Shown here: positions 1 through 5,022 of the stretch, one piece after another | Position numbering within the stretch: position 1 is the stretch's first letter | Layout of the letters: each line of letters begins with the position of its first letter | Assembly (NCBI GenBank): GCA_963640555.1 | Contig: CAVHZB010000110.1 | Span: 1-5,022 of the forward strand | Length of the DNA stretch: 5,022 nt | Direction: 5' to 3' | Source: F23-B02 sp963640555 | GTDB taxonomy: Bacteria > Bacillota > Clostridia > Oscillospirales > Oscillospiraceae | The notes under the pieces: model-generated | Told to the model about the DNA's origin: nothing | What the model saw: the letters and a program-made list of their open reading frames with translations, nothing else | The model's database searches: none | Position numbers and translations under genes: made by a program

Positions 1-46
1 TATATAACCGTAATATAGATATTTGATAACGAAACGGGATAAGATA
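1..46 (+). other. AT-rich leader upstream of trmL
   Basis: This stretch is clearly richer in A and T than the rest of the window and is not part of any convincing gene. It contains TAATAT (11-16) and TATAGA (14-19), either of which could serve as a -10 element, but the matching -35 position falls at or beyond the left edge, so a promoter cannot be confirmed. GGGA at 36-39 lies about 7 bases before the trmL ATG and is a weak Shine-Dalgarno candidate. No upstream gene end can be recognised. Confidence 0.3.
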
Positions 47-532
47 ATGCTGAATATAGTACTTCTTGAACCGGAGATACCGCATAACACCGGTGCGATC
101 GCAAGGACCTGCGCCGCAACGGGCGCGCATCTTCACCTGATAAAGCCTCTCGGCTTTGACATTTCCGATAAAGCGGTCAAGCGCTGCGGACTGGACTACT
201 GGCATCTGGTCGATATCACCGTGTATGAAAACCTCGATGAGTACCTTGCCGAAAACGGCGACGAAAACCTCTGGCTTGCCACGACGAAGGCGCCGCAGGC
301 GTATTTTGAAGCAGACCTCTCGACCGGGAATGTCAGCATAATGCTCGGTAAGGAGACTGCGGGACTGCCCGAGGAGCTTCGGAACAGATACCGTGACAGA
401 TGCATAAGAATACCCATGGTGAGCATGGCGCGCAGCCTTAACCTCTCAAACTCGGCCGCGATACTCGCGTATGAGGCACTTCGCCAGCAGGGCTTCCCGG
501 GGCTCATGAATACGGGCTCTATGGCGAAATAA
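47..532 (+). CDS. trmL: tRNA (cytidine(34)-2'-O)-methyltransferase, TrmL/SPOUT family
   Basis: The 161-residue product belongs to the SPOUT (SpoU-TrmD) class of knotted RNA methyltransferases. The known family member uses S-adenosylmethionine to 2'-O-methylate the wobble base (position 34) of certain leucine tRNAs in the cytoplasm. The three family motifs are visible in order: PEIPHNTGAIAR (residues 9-20) in motif 1, where Arg20 and the NTG turn are typical; LGKETAGLPEE (100-110) in motif 2; and IRIPMVSMARSLNLSNSAA (120-138) in motif 3, which forms the cofactor-binding trefoil knot. Length matches the roughly 155-160 residues of TrmL, which lacks the extra RNA-binding domain of larger SpoU proteins. 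ATG at 47 is chosen because MLNIVLLEPEIP aligns with the family N-terminus; an in-frame TTG at 23 would add eight residues with no family counterpart. Motif 2 reads LGKETAG where FGxET(R/S)G is more usual, a mild variation. It lies 63 bases before pgk with no functional link to glycolysis. The exact tRNA substrate is inferred from the family. Confidence 0.92.
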   Translation: MLNIVLLEPEIPHNTGAIARTCAATGAHLHLIKPLGFDISDKAVKRCGLDYWHLVDITVYENLDEYLAENGDENLWLATTKAPQAYFEADLSTGNVSIMLGKETAGLPEELRNRYRDRCIRIPMVSMARSLNLSNSAAILAYEALRQQGFPGLMNTGSMAK

Positions 533-559
533 TATCAGTTATTAAGTAAATTTTCAATA

Positions 560-581
560 CCGTGCCGGAATTTTCCGACGG
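560..581 (+). promoter_or_regulatory. Imperfect stem-loop just upstream of the pgk ribosome-binding site
   Basis: CCGT (560-563) pairs with ACGG (578-581), and CGGA (566-569) pairs with TCCG (574-577). This gives an eight-base-pair stem with a two-base bulge (GC, 564-565) and a four-base loop ATTT. The stem ends immediately before the AAAGGAG ribosome-binding site at 582-588. It is not followed by a T-tract, so it is not a rho-independent terminator for trmL. It could be a 5'-UTR structure affecting translation or stability of the glycolytic mRNA, an operator-like inverted repeat, or chance. No convincing -35/-10 pair is visible in 533-559, although that stretch is AT-rich. Confidence 0.3.
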
Positions 582-588
582 AAAGGAG
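582..588 (+). promoter_or_regulatory. Ribosome-binding site of pgk
   Basis: AAAGGAG is a strong Shine-Dalgarno match placed 7 bases before the ATG at 596, and it fixes that start. It directly abuts the 3' foot of the stem-loop at 560-581. Confidence 0.85.
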
Positions 589-595
589 CCACATT

Positions 596-1789
596 ATGAA
601 TTACAACAAAAAAAGCGTGCTCGATGCTGCCGTACAGGGCAAAAAGGTGCTGCTGAGGTGCGATTTCAATGTCCCTCAGAATAAGGAGACCGGCGAGATA
701 ACAAGCGATAAGCGCATAGTTGCCGCCATTCCCACGATAAAGTACCTGCTTGAAAACGGCGCCGCCGTTATTGCCTGCTCTCATCTCGGCAAGCCCAAGG
801 GAGAATGGAAGGAAAAGCTCACCCTCGCACCGGTCGCAAAGCGCCTTTCCGAGCTTCTCGGCACGGAGGTCATCTTTGCAAAGGATATAATCGGCGAGGA
901 CGCGAGGGCAAAGGCAGCCGCTCTCAAGCCGGGTCAGATAATGCTGCTTGAGAATCTGCGCTTTGACATTCGCGAGGAGAAAAACGGCGATGATTTTGCC
1001 AAGGCTCTCAGTGAAATGGCAGACATCTATGTCTCCGATGCATTCGGCACCGTCCACCGCGCCCACGCCTCCACCGCAGGCGTCGCAAAGTATCTGCCGG
1101 CCTATGCCGGACTGCTCGTTGAAAAGGAGCTGTCCGTAATGGGCAAGGCGCTCGATAACCCCGTGCGTCCGTTCGTCGCGGTGCTTGGCGGTGCAAAGGT
1201 CTCCGATAAGATCGGCGTTATAAACAACCTCCTTGACAAGGCAGACACCGTTATCATCGGCGGCGGCATGGCCTACACCTTCATAAAGGCTATGGGCCAC
1301 GAGATAGGAAACTCACTGCTTGAGGCGGATAAGCTCGACTATGCCCGCAATATGATCGCCAAGGCAGAGGAAAAGGGCGTGCGGCTCCTGCTGCCGGTCG
1401 ACACCGCCATAGGCAGCGAGTTCAAGGCCGACTGTGAGAAGAAGATCGTAGCCATCGACGGTATCCCCGAGGGATGGATGGGACTTGACATCGGTCCCAA
1501 GACCATTGAGCTGTTCTCCGAGGCTATAAGGAACGCCAAGACCGTCGTCTGGAACGGCCCCATGGGCGTGTTTGAGTTTGAGGCGTTTGCCGAGGGTACT
1601 AAGGCCGTGGCAAAGGCTCTCGCCGGATCGGGTGCGATAAGCATCGTCGGCGGCGGCGACAGCGCAGCTGCCGTTGAGCAGCTCGGCTTTGCAGACAAGA
1701 TGACCCATATTTCTACCGGCGGCGGTGCTTCACTTGAATTTCTCGAGGGGCTGGAGCTGCCCGGCGTAGCCTGTCTTCAGGACAAATGA
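596..1789 (+). CDS. pgk: Phosphoglycerate kinase
   Basis: A cytoplasmic glycolytic enzyme of 397 residues, the usual monomer length (about 390-400). It transfers the acyl phosphate of 1,3-bisphosphoglycerate to ADP, giving ATP and 3-phosphoglycerate. The N-terminal, substrate-binding domain shows RCDFNVP (21-27; usually RVDFNVP), SDKRIVAAIPTI (37-48), SHLGKPKG (62-69), LLENLRF (117-123) and SDAFGTVHRAHAST (147-160), which supply the basic patch for the phosphoglycerate. The C-terminal, nucleotide-binding domain shows GGAKVSDKI (198-206, with Lys201 in the catalytic lysine position), IGGGMAYTF (221-229), GWMGLDIGP (293-301), WNGPMGVFE (319-327), GGGDSAAAV (352-360) and HISTGGGASLEFLEG (371-385). 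All expected catalytic elements appear present. It is probably the first glycolytic gene of the cluster; tpiA starts 21 bases after its stop codon, so co-transcription is likely. In many Firmicutes gap directly precedes pgk, but here trmL does. No truncation or frameshift is seen. Confidence 0.98.
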   Translation: MNYNKKSVLDAAVQGKKVLLRCDFNVPQNKETGEITSDKRIVAAIPTIKYLLENGAAVIACSHLGKPKGEWKEKLTLAPVAKRLSELLGTEVIFAKDIIGEDARAKAAALKPGQIMLLENLRFDIREEKNGDDFAKALSEMADIYVSDAFGTVHRAHASTAGVAKYLPAYAGLLVEKELSVMGKALDNPVRPFVAVLGGAKVSDKIGVINNLLDKADTVIIGGGMAYTFIKAMGHEIGNSLLEADKLDYARNMIAKAEEKGVRLLLPVDTAIGSEFKADCEKKIVAIDGIPEGWMGLDIGPKTIELFSEAIRNAKTVVWNGPMGVFEFEAFAEGTKAVAKALAGSGAISIVGGGDSAAAVEQLGFADKMTHISTGGGASLEFLEGLELPGVACLQDK

Positions 1790-1798
1790 TCCAAATCC

Positions 1799-1805
1799 GG
1801 AGGAG
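1799..1805 (+). promoter_or_regulatory. Ribosome-binding site of tpiA
   Basis: GGAGGAG lies in the 21-base pgk-tpiA gap. Its GGAGG core ends 7 bases before the ATG at 1811. This is a near-consensus site and supports that start. Confidence 0.85.
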
Positions 1806-1810
1806 TAATC

Positions 1811-2590
1811 ATGAATACAAAATACAGAAAAACGGTAATAGCCGGCAACTGGAAGATGAATATGCTCGTAAGCGACATAAAGCCGTTTATGGATGAGATA
1901 AAGCCGCTTCTGCCCAAAACAAAGGTGTGCGAGACCGTTCTGTGCGTTCCTGCGGTGAACATCGCGGCAATGCTCAGGGCCGGCAGGGATGCAAAGATCG
2001 CCGTCGGCGCACAGGATGTTTCCAAGTATGATAAGGGCGCATACACGGGCGAGATATCGGCAAGCCAGCTTGCCGATGCAGGCGTTAAGTACTGCATCGT
2101 CGGTCATTCCGAGCGCCGCCAGTATCACGGCGAGGACGATATGCTCGTAAACGCCAAGACCCGTGCACTCATAGAGCACGGCGTGAGCCCCATCATCTGC
2201 GTGGGTGAGAGCCTTGAGCAGCGCGAAATGGGGCTGACGATGGCGCATATAAATTATCAGGTGCGTGCTGCCCTCAACGGCATTGACGCCTCGGCACTGC
2301 GCCGCTGCGTTATCGCCTATGAGCCAATATGGGCAATAGGCACCGGCAGGACCGCCACCAGCGAGCAGGCACAGGAGGTCTGCCGTGAGATCCGCGCAAT
2401 CATCCGCGAAATGTACGGCGCGCGTCCTGCGAGAAATATCAGCATTCTCTACGGCGGCAGCATGAATGCCAAAAACGCAGCCGAGCTTCTGGCTCAGCCT
2501 GATGTTGACGGCGGACTCATAGGCGGCGCATCGCTCAAGCCTGCCGATTTTGCGGCGATCGTCAATGCTGCGGGGGCTGAAAATGAGTAA
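1811..2590 (+). CDS. tpiA: Triose-phosphate isomerase
   Basis: A 259-residue (beta/alpha)8-barrel enzyme, slightly longer than the typical 250 or so. It interconverts dihydroxyacetone phosphate and glyceraldehyde-3-phosphate in the cytoplasm and is normally a dimer. Catalytic positions are all present: Asn13 and Lys15 in AGNWKMN (11-17), His99 in VGHSERR (97-103), and the general base Glu171 in AYEPIWAIGTG (169-179), which leads into the mobile loop 6. The phosphate-binding segments YGGSMN (214-219) and GGLIGGASL (234-242) are intact. The segment GAQDVSKYDKGAYTGEIS (66-83) carries Asp-Val-Ser where the textbook form has Asn-Met-His. I regard this as a lineage variant, since the following KGAYTGEIS is standard. 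The gene sits between pgk and gpmI and its last 8 bases overlap the gpmI start, so translation of the two is probably coupled. Confidence 0.98.
   Translation: MNTKYRKTVIAGNWKMNMLVSDIKPFMDEIKPLLPKTKVCETVLCVPAVNIAAMLRAGRDAKIAVGAQDVSKYDKGAYTGEISASQLADAGVKYCIVGHSERRQYHGEDDMLVNAKTRALIEHGVSPIICVGESLEQREMGLTMAHINYQVRAALNGIDASALRRCVIAYEPIWAIGTGRTATSEQAQEVCREIRAIIREMYGARPARNISILYGGSMNAKNAAELLAQPDVDGGLIGGASLKPADFAAIVNAAGAENE
2571..2576 (+). promoter_or_regulatory. Weak ribosome-binding site of gpmI inside tpiA
   Basis: CGGGGG lies within the last codons of tpiA, 6 bases before the gpmI ATG at 2583. It is a poorer match to the 16S tail than the sites of the other glycolytic genes here. Together with the overlapping stop and start, this suggests that ribosomes finishing tpiA supply much of gpmI initiation (inference). 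Confidence 0.5.
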
Positions 2591-4100
2591 GTGCGTTCTT
2601 GTCATAATGGATGGCTTCGGTATAGCTCCGGCAAGCGCCGGCAATGCCATAAGCCTTGCGCAAACACCGCAGCTTGACCGTATATTCTCATCAAACCCCG
2701 TAACAAAGCTTTCGGCATCCGGACTCGATGTCGGTCTGCCGGAGGGGCAGATGGGCAACAGCGAGGTCGGTCATACCAATATAGGCGCGGGCAGAGTAGT
2801 TTTTCAGGATCTTCCGCGCATAACGAACGCCATAGCCGACGGGAGCTTTTTTGAAAACGAAGCCTATGCTGAGGCAATGGATGACGCAAAGGCAAACGGA
2901 AGGGCGCTGCATATCCTCGGCCTGCTGTCCGACGGCGGTGTTCACAGCCATATAAACCATATATTTGCGATCCTCGACATGGCAAAGCGGCGCGGACTTG
3001 AAAATGTTTTCGTTCACTGCTTCCTTGACGGACGCGATGTTCCGCCCAGAAGTGCGAAAACATATGTGCGGCAGCTGCTCAATAAGTGCGATGAGCTCGG
3101 CAACGCAGGTATAGCCACCCTTCAGGGCAGATTCTATGGGATGGACCGCGATAAGCGCTGGGACAGAGTTGAGCTTGCTTATAACGCCATGGTCTGCGGC
3201 GAGGGCGCGTATGAGCCCGATGCAGTCAAGGCGGTGGAGGAAAGCTACGAGGCCGGTGCTTCAGATGAGTTCGTAAAGCCCGTTGTCGTCAATAAAAACG
3301 GCATGATAGGGCAGGGCGACAGCGTTATATTCATGAACTTCCGTCCGGATCGTGCAAGAGAGATAACATGGGCGCTCAATCTGCCCGACTTTGACGGGTT
3401 TGCCCGGAAAAAGACCGTTTATCCCCTCAGCTTTGTCTGCACCGCGCAGTACGACGAGGCGCTCACGCTGCCCATAGCCTACCCGCCCGAAAAGCTTGAA
3501 AATACAATAGGGCAGATAGTCTCCGAAAGAGGGCTTAAGCAGTTCCGTGTTGCCGAAACGGAAAAATATGCTCATGTTACATTCTTCTTCAACGGCGGCG
3601 TTGAAAAGCCGTGCGAGGGCGAGGACAGATGCCTCGTCCCGTCGTCGAAGCAGTTTCCGACCTATGACCTCATCCCGCAGATGAGCGCCGAGGAGGTCGC
3701 GGATAAGTGCATAGAGGCGATAAAGAGCGATAAGTACGAGATGATAGTCTGCAATTTTGCAAACTGCGACATGGTCGGACACACCGGCGTTCTCGAAGCG
3801 GCGATAAAGGCGGTCGAGACCGTTGACGGATGCATGGGCAGAGTTTACGATGCCGCGGCATCCATGCCGGACACGGTGCTGTGCATAACCGCCGACCACG
3901 GAAATGCCGACTGCATGATAAATCCCGACGGAAAAATAAATACCGCACATACTACCAATCCGGTACCGTTTGTGGTATGCTGTGACAAAGCAAAGCTCCG
4001 CGACGGCGGACGCCTTTCAGACATTGCACCTACCATGCTCGACATAATGGGCATCGAAAAGCCCGCGCAGATGAGCGGGACAACGCTTATAATCAAATAA
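2583..4100 (+). CDS. gpmI: 2,3-bisphosphoglycerate-independent phosphoglycerate mutase
   Basis: The 505-residue product interconverts 3- and 2-phosphoglycerate without a 2,3-bisphosphoglycerate cofactor, using two Mn2+ ions and a phosphoserine intermediate; it belongs to the alkaline phosphatase superfamily and is cytoplasmic. Visible metal and active-site elements: Asp10 in VIMDGFG (7-13); the phosphorylated Ser60 in MGNSEVGHTNIGAGR (57-71); His121 in GGVHSH (118-123); LDGRDVPP (148-155); QGRFYGMDRDKRWDR (181-195); NFRPDRAR (252-259); ETEKYAHVTFFFNGG (325-339); Asp396 and His400 in NFANCDMVGHTG (391-402); TADHGNAD (436-443); and His456 in AHTTNPVPF (455-463). Length is within the family range of about 505-515. 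ATG at 2583 is chosen because MSKCVLVIMDGFG matches the family N-terminus; the in-frame TTG at 2550 would add 11 unrelated residues. The start overlaps the tpiA stop by 8 bases. Cys395 stands where Pro is usual (NPDMVGHTG). Isoleucine codons are overwhelmingly ATA, unlike eno. Confidence 0.98.
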   Translation: MSKCVLVIMDGFGIAPASAGNAISLAQTPQLDRIFSSNPVTKLSASGLDVGLPEGQMGNSEVGHTNIGAGRVVFQDLPRITNAIADGSFFENEAYAEAMDDAKANGRALHILGLLSDGGVHSHINHIFAILDMAKRRGLENVFVHCFLDGRDVPPRSAKTYVRQLLNKCDELGNAGIATLQGRFYGMDRDKRWDRVELAYNAMVCGEGAYEPDAVKAVEESYEAGASDEFVKPVVVNKNGMIGQGDSVIFMNFRPDRAREITWALNLPDFDGFARKKTVYPLSFVCTAQYDEALTLPIAYPPEKLENTIGQIVSERGLKQFRVAETEKYAHVTFFFNGGVEKPCEGEDRCLVPSSKQFPTYDLIPQMSAEEVADKCIEAIKSDKYEMIVCNFANCDMVGHTGVLEAAIKAVETVDGCMGRVYDAAASMPDTVLCITADHGNADCMINPDGKINTAHTTNPVPFVVCCDKAKLRDGGRLSDIAPTMLDIMGIEKPAQMSGTTLIIK

Positions 4101-4105
4101 GGAGG
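4101..4105 (+). promoter_or_regulatory. Ribosome-binding site of eno
   Basis: GGAGG begins on the base after the gpmI stop codon and lies 10 bases before the eno ATG at 4116. The motif is consensus, but the spacing is on the long side. No other in-frame start fits the enolase N-terminus better. Confidence 0.75.
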
Positions 4106-4115
4106 ATATAACGAA

Positions 4116-5022
4116 ATGAAACAGTACTTTGAGATCGTTGATGTAATGGCAAGAGAGATCCTTGACTCACGCGGCAACCCCACCGTCGAGGTCGAGGTCA
4201 CTCTCGACGACGGCACCGTAGGCCGTGCGGCGGTCCCCTCCGGCGCATCCACCGGCATGTACGAGGCGTGTGAGCTCCGCGACGGCGACAAGAGCCGTTA
4301 CGGCGGCAAGGGCGTCAGCAAGGCCGTCGAGAATGTCAACGGTGAGATAGCCGAAGCCATGGTCGGACTCAATGTCCTTGACCAGCCCAGCATCGACAAG
4401 ATGCTCATCGAGATCGACGGAACTCCCAACAAGTCCCGCCTCGGTGCAAACGCCATCCTCGGCGTGTCCCTTGCCTGCGCACGCGCGGCGGCGGAAGCTA
4501 CCGGTCAGAGCCTTTATAACTACATCGGCGGCGTAAATGCCAAGACCCTGCCCGTTCCCATGATGAATGTCCTCAACGGCGGAGCACATGCGACCGGCTC
4601 GAATGTCGACATTCAGGAGTTTATGATAATGCCTGTCAGCGCTGCGAGCTGGAAGGAAGCTCTGCGCATGTGCGCAGAGGTGTTCCATGCGCTCAAGAAG
4701 GTTGTTCCGGCCTCCGGCGTCGGCGACGAGGGCGGCTATGCTCCCAACCTTGAGTCCGACGAGGACGCGCTCAAGGCACTTGTCGCAGCAATGGAAAAGG
4801 CCGGCTACAAGCCCGGCGAGGACTTTAAGATAGCCATCGACGGTGCCGTATCCGACTGGTACAATGAGGATGATAAGTGCTACCACCTGCCCAAGCGCGG
4901 CACCGTTATGACCAGTGAGCAGATGGTCGACATGTGGGAAAGCTTTGTAGACAAGTACCCCATCATATCCATCGAGGACGGCATGGGCGAGAACGACTGG
5001 GAGGGCTGGCAGCTCATGACCA
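4116..5022 (+). CDS. eno: Enolase (phosphopyruvate hydratase), 3' end cut by the window
   Basis: The first 302 codons plus one base are present, out of about 430 in typical enolases. The enzyme dehydrates 2-phosphoglycerate to phosphoenolpyruvate and needs Mg2+. Visible elements: AREILDSRGNPTVEVEV (12-28); the flexible catalytic loop SGASTGMYEA (42-51); SRLGANAILGVSLA (107-120); His158 and Glu168 in NGGAHATGSNVDIQEFM (154-170); Glu205 in GVGDEGGYAPNL (201-212); metal-ligand Asp242 in IAIDGAVSDWY (239-249); and metal-ligand Glu287 in ISIEDGM (284-290). The third metal aspartate, the catalytic lysine and the SHRSGE region lie past the right edge. Two small length differences from the classical form stand out: one extra residue in HATGSNVDIQE (usually HADNNVDIQE), and about four fewer residues between HALKK (191-195) and GDEGG (203-207). 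ATC is the main isoleucine codon. It lies 15 bases after gpmI and is the last glycolytic gene seen here; function is certain, completeness cannot be judged. Confidence 0.97.
   Translation, partial: MKQYFEIVDVMAREILDSRGNPTVEVEVTLDDGTVGRAAVPSGASTGMYEACELRDGDKSRYGGKGVSKAVENVNGEIAEAMVGLNVLDQPSIDKMLIEIDGTPNKSRLGANAILGVSLACARAAAEATGQSLYNYIGGVNAKTLPVPMMNVLNGGAHATGSNVDIQEFMIMPVSAASWKEALRMCAEVFHALKKVVPASGVGDEGGYAPNLESDEDALKALVAAMEKAGYKPGEDFKIAIDGAVSDWYNEDDKCYHLPKRGTVMTSEQMVDMWESFVDKYPIISIEDGMGENDWEGWQLMT
4660..4679. repeat. Perfect 9-base inverted repeat inside eno
   Basis: CTCTGCGCA (4660-4668) is followed by TG and then by its exact reverse complement TGCGCAGAG (4671-4679). In RNA this would form a GC-rich eight-pair stem closed by an AUGU loop. 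It lies in the codons for about residues 182-188 of enolase (ALRMCAE), a well conserved helix, so protein constraint and chance are the simplest explanations. It has no T-tract and is not a terminator. Confidence 0.6.

Larger units (their letters stand above)
596..5022 (+). other. Lower-glycolysis operon pgk-tpiA-gpmI-eno
   Basis: Four same-strand genes with gaps of 21, -8 and 15 bases encode the steps from 1,3-bisphosphoglycerate to phosphoenolpyruvate, plus triose-phosphate isomerase. No terminator-like stem with a T-tract occurs between them, and each gene has its own ribosome-binding site. This is the order known from many Firmicutes, usually with gap and a CggR-type repressor at the front. 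Neither is present before pgk here. A promoter could lie in 533-595 or upstream of trmL; I cannot place one. Confidence 0.85.

Noticed and set aside
23..46. TTG start for trmL, eight residues upstream of the ATG
   Set aside because: The added residues have no counterpart in the family, and the ATG at 47 gives the standard N-terminus.
533..560. Promoter for pgk within the gap, with TATTAA at 540-545 as the -10
   Set aside because: No acceptable -35 element lies about 17 bases upstream, so only AT-richness supports it.
533..581. Rho-independent terminator after trmL
   Set aside because: The only stem in the gap (560-581) is followed by the ribosome-binding site AAAGGAG and not by a T-tract.
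1097..1110. Short inverted repeat CCGGC/GCCGG within pgk
   Set aside because: Five-base GC-rich arms are common by chance in coding sequence of this composition.
554..1300. 248-codon minus-strand open frame opposite pgk
   Set aside because: It is antisense to conserved phosphoglycerate kinase codons and has no recognisable domain.
2550..2582. TTG start for gpmI, 11 residues upstream
   Set aside because: It would deepen the overlap with tpiA and add residues absent from the family; MSKCVLVIMDGFG from the ATG at 2583 is the normal N-terminus.
1730..2758. 342-codon open frame on the minus strand opposite the end of pgk, all of tpiA and the start of gpmI
   Set aside because: It crosses three certain genes on the other strand, resembles no family I know, and is explained by codon bias leaving the antisense frame open.
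3261..3950. 229-codon minus-strand open frame opposite gpmI
   Set aside because: It is a shadow of gpmI with no recognisable domain.
4167..4886. 239-codon minus-strand open frame opposite eno
   Set aside because: It lies wholly inside a certain enolase gene. Its valine-, leucine- and glycine-rich, low-complexity translation is typical of an antisense shadow of GC-rich codons.

Overview
This window is a bacterial core-metabolism locus. All genes lie on the + strand and coding is almost continuous. It holds a complete tRNA-methyltransferase gene (trmL), then pgk, tpiA and gpmI, all complete, and the first 302 codons of eno, which runs off the right edge. Together pgk-tpiA-gpmI-eno encode the lower-glycolysis steps from 1,3-bisphosphoglycerate to phosphoenolpyruvate, plus triose-phosphate isomerase. 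I see no mobile element, CRISPR array, rRNA, tRNA or recognisable defence system, and no gene of unknown function.

The organism is most likely a Firmicute of class Clostridia, perhaps an Oscillospirales/Ruminococcaceae-type gut anaerobe. Four things point there: the pgk-tpiA-gpmI-eno gene order, a cofactor-independent phosphoglycerate mutase, strong purine-rich Shine-Dalgarno sites (AAAGGAG, GGAGGAG, GGAGG), and mid-range GC combined with heavy use of the ATA isoleucine codon. This is inference from gene order and style; I could not run a database search.

Layout: 1-46 is an AT-rich leader. trmL occupies 47-532. A 63-base gap (533-595) holds an imperfect stem-loop directly next to the pgk ribosome-binding site. 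pgk occupies 596-1789, and after a 21-base gap tpiA occupies 1811-2590. gpmI (2583-4100) overlaps the end of tpiA by 8 bases. After a 15-base gap eno begins at 4116 and continues past 5022. No gap between genes exceeds 63 bases, and I found no rho-independent terminator, so pgk to eno looks like one transcription unit. Whether trmL shares that transcript is not decided by the sequence.

The window does not show an undescribed system. The points most worth checking are: glyceraldehyde-3-phosphate dehydrogenase (gap) and its regulator are absent from the position just before pgk; isoleucine codon choice shifts from ATA-dominated in gpmI to ATC-dominated in eno; the enolase has active-site-adjacent indels relative to classical enolases; eno contains a perfect 9-base inverted repeat; and a hairpin sits immediately upstream of the pgk ribosome-binding site.
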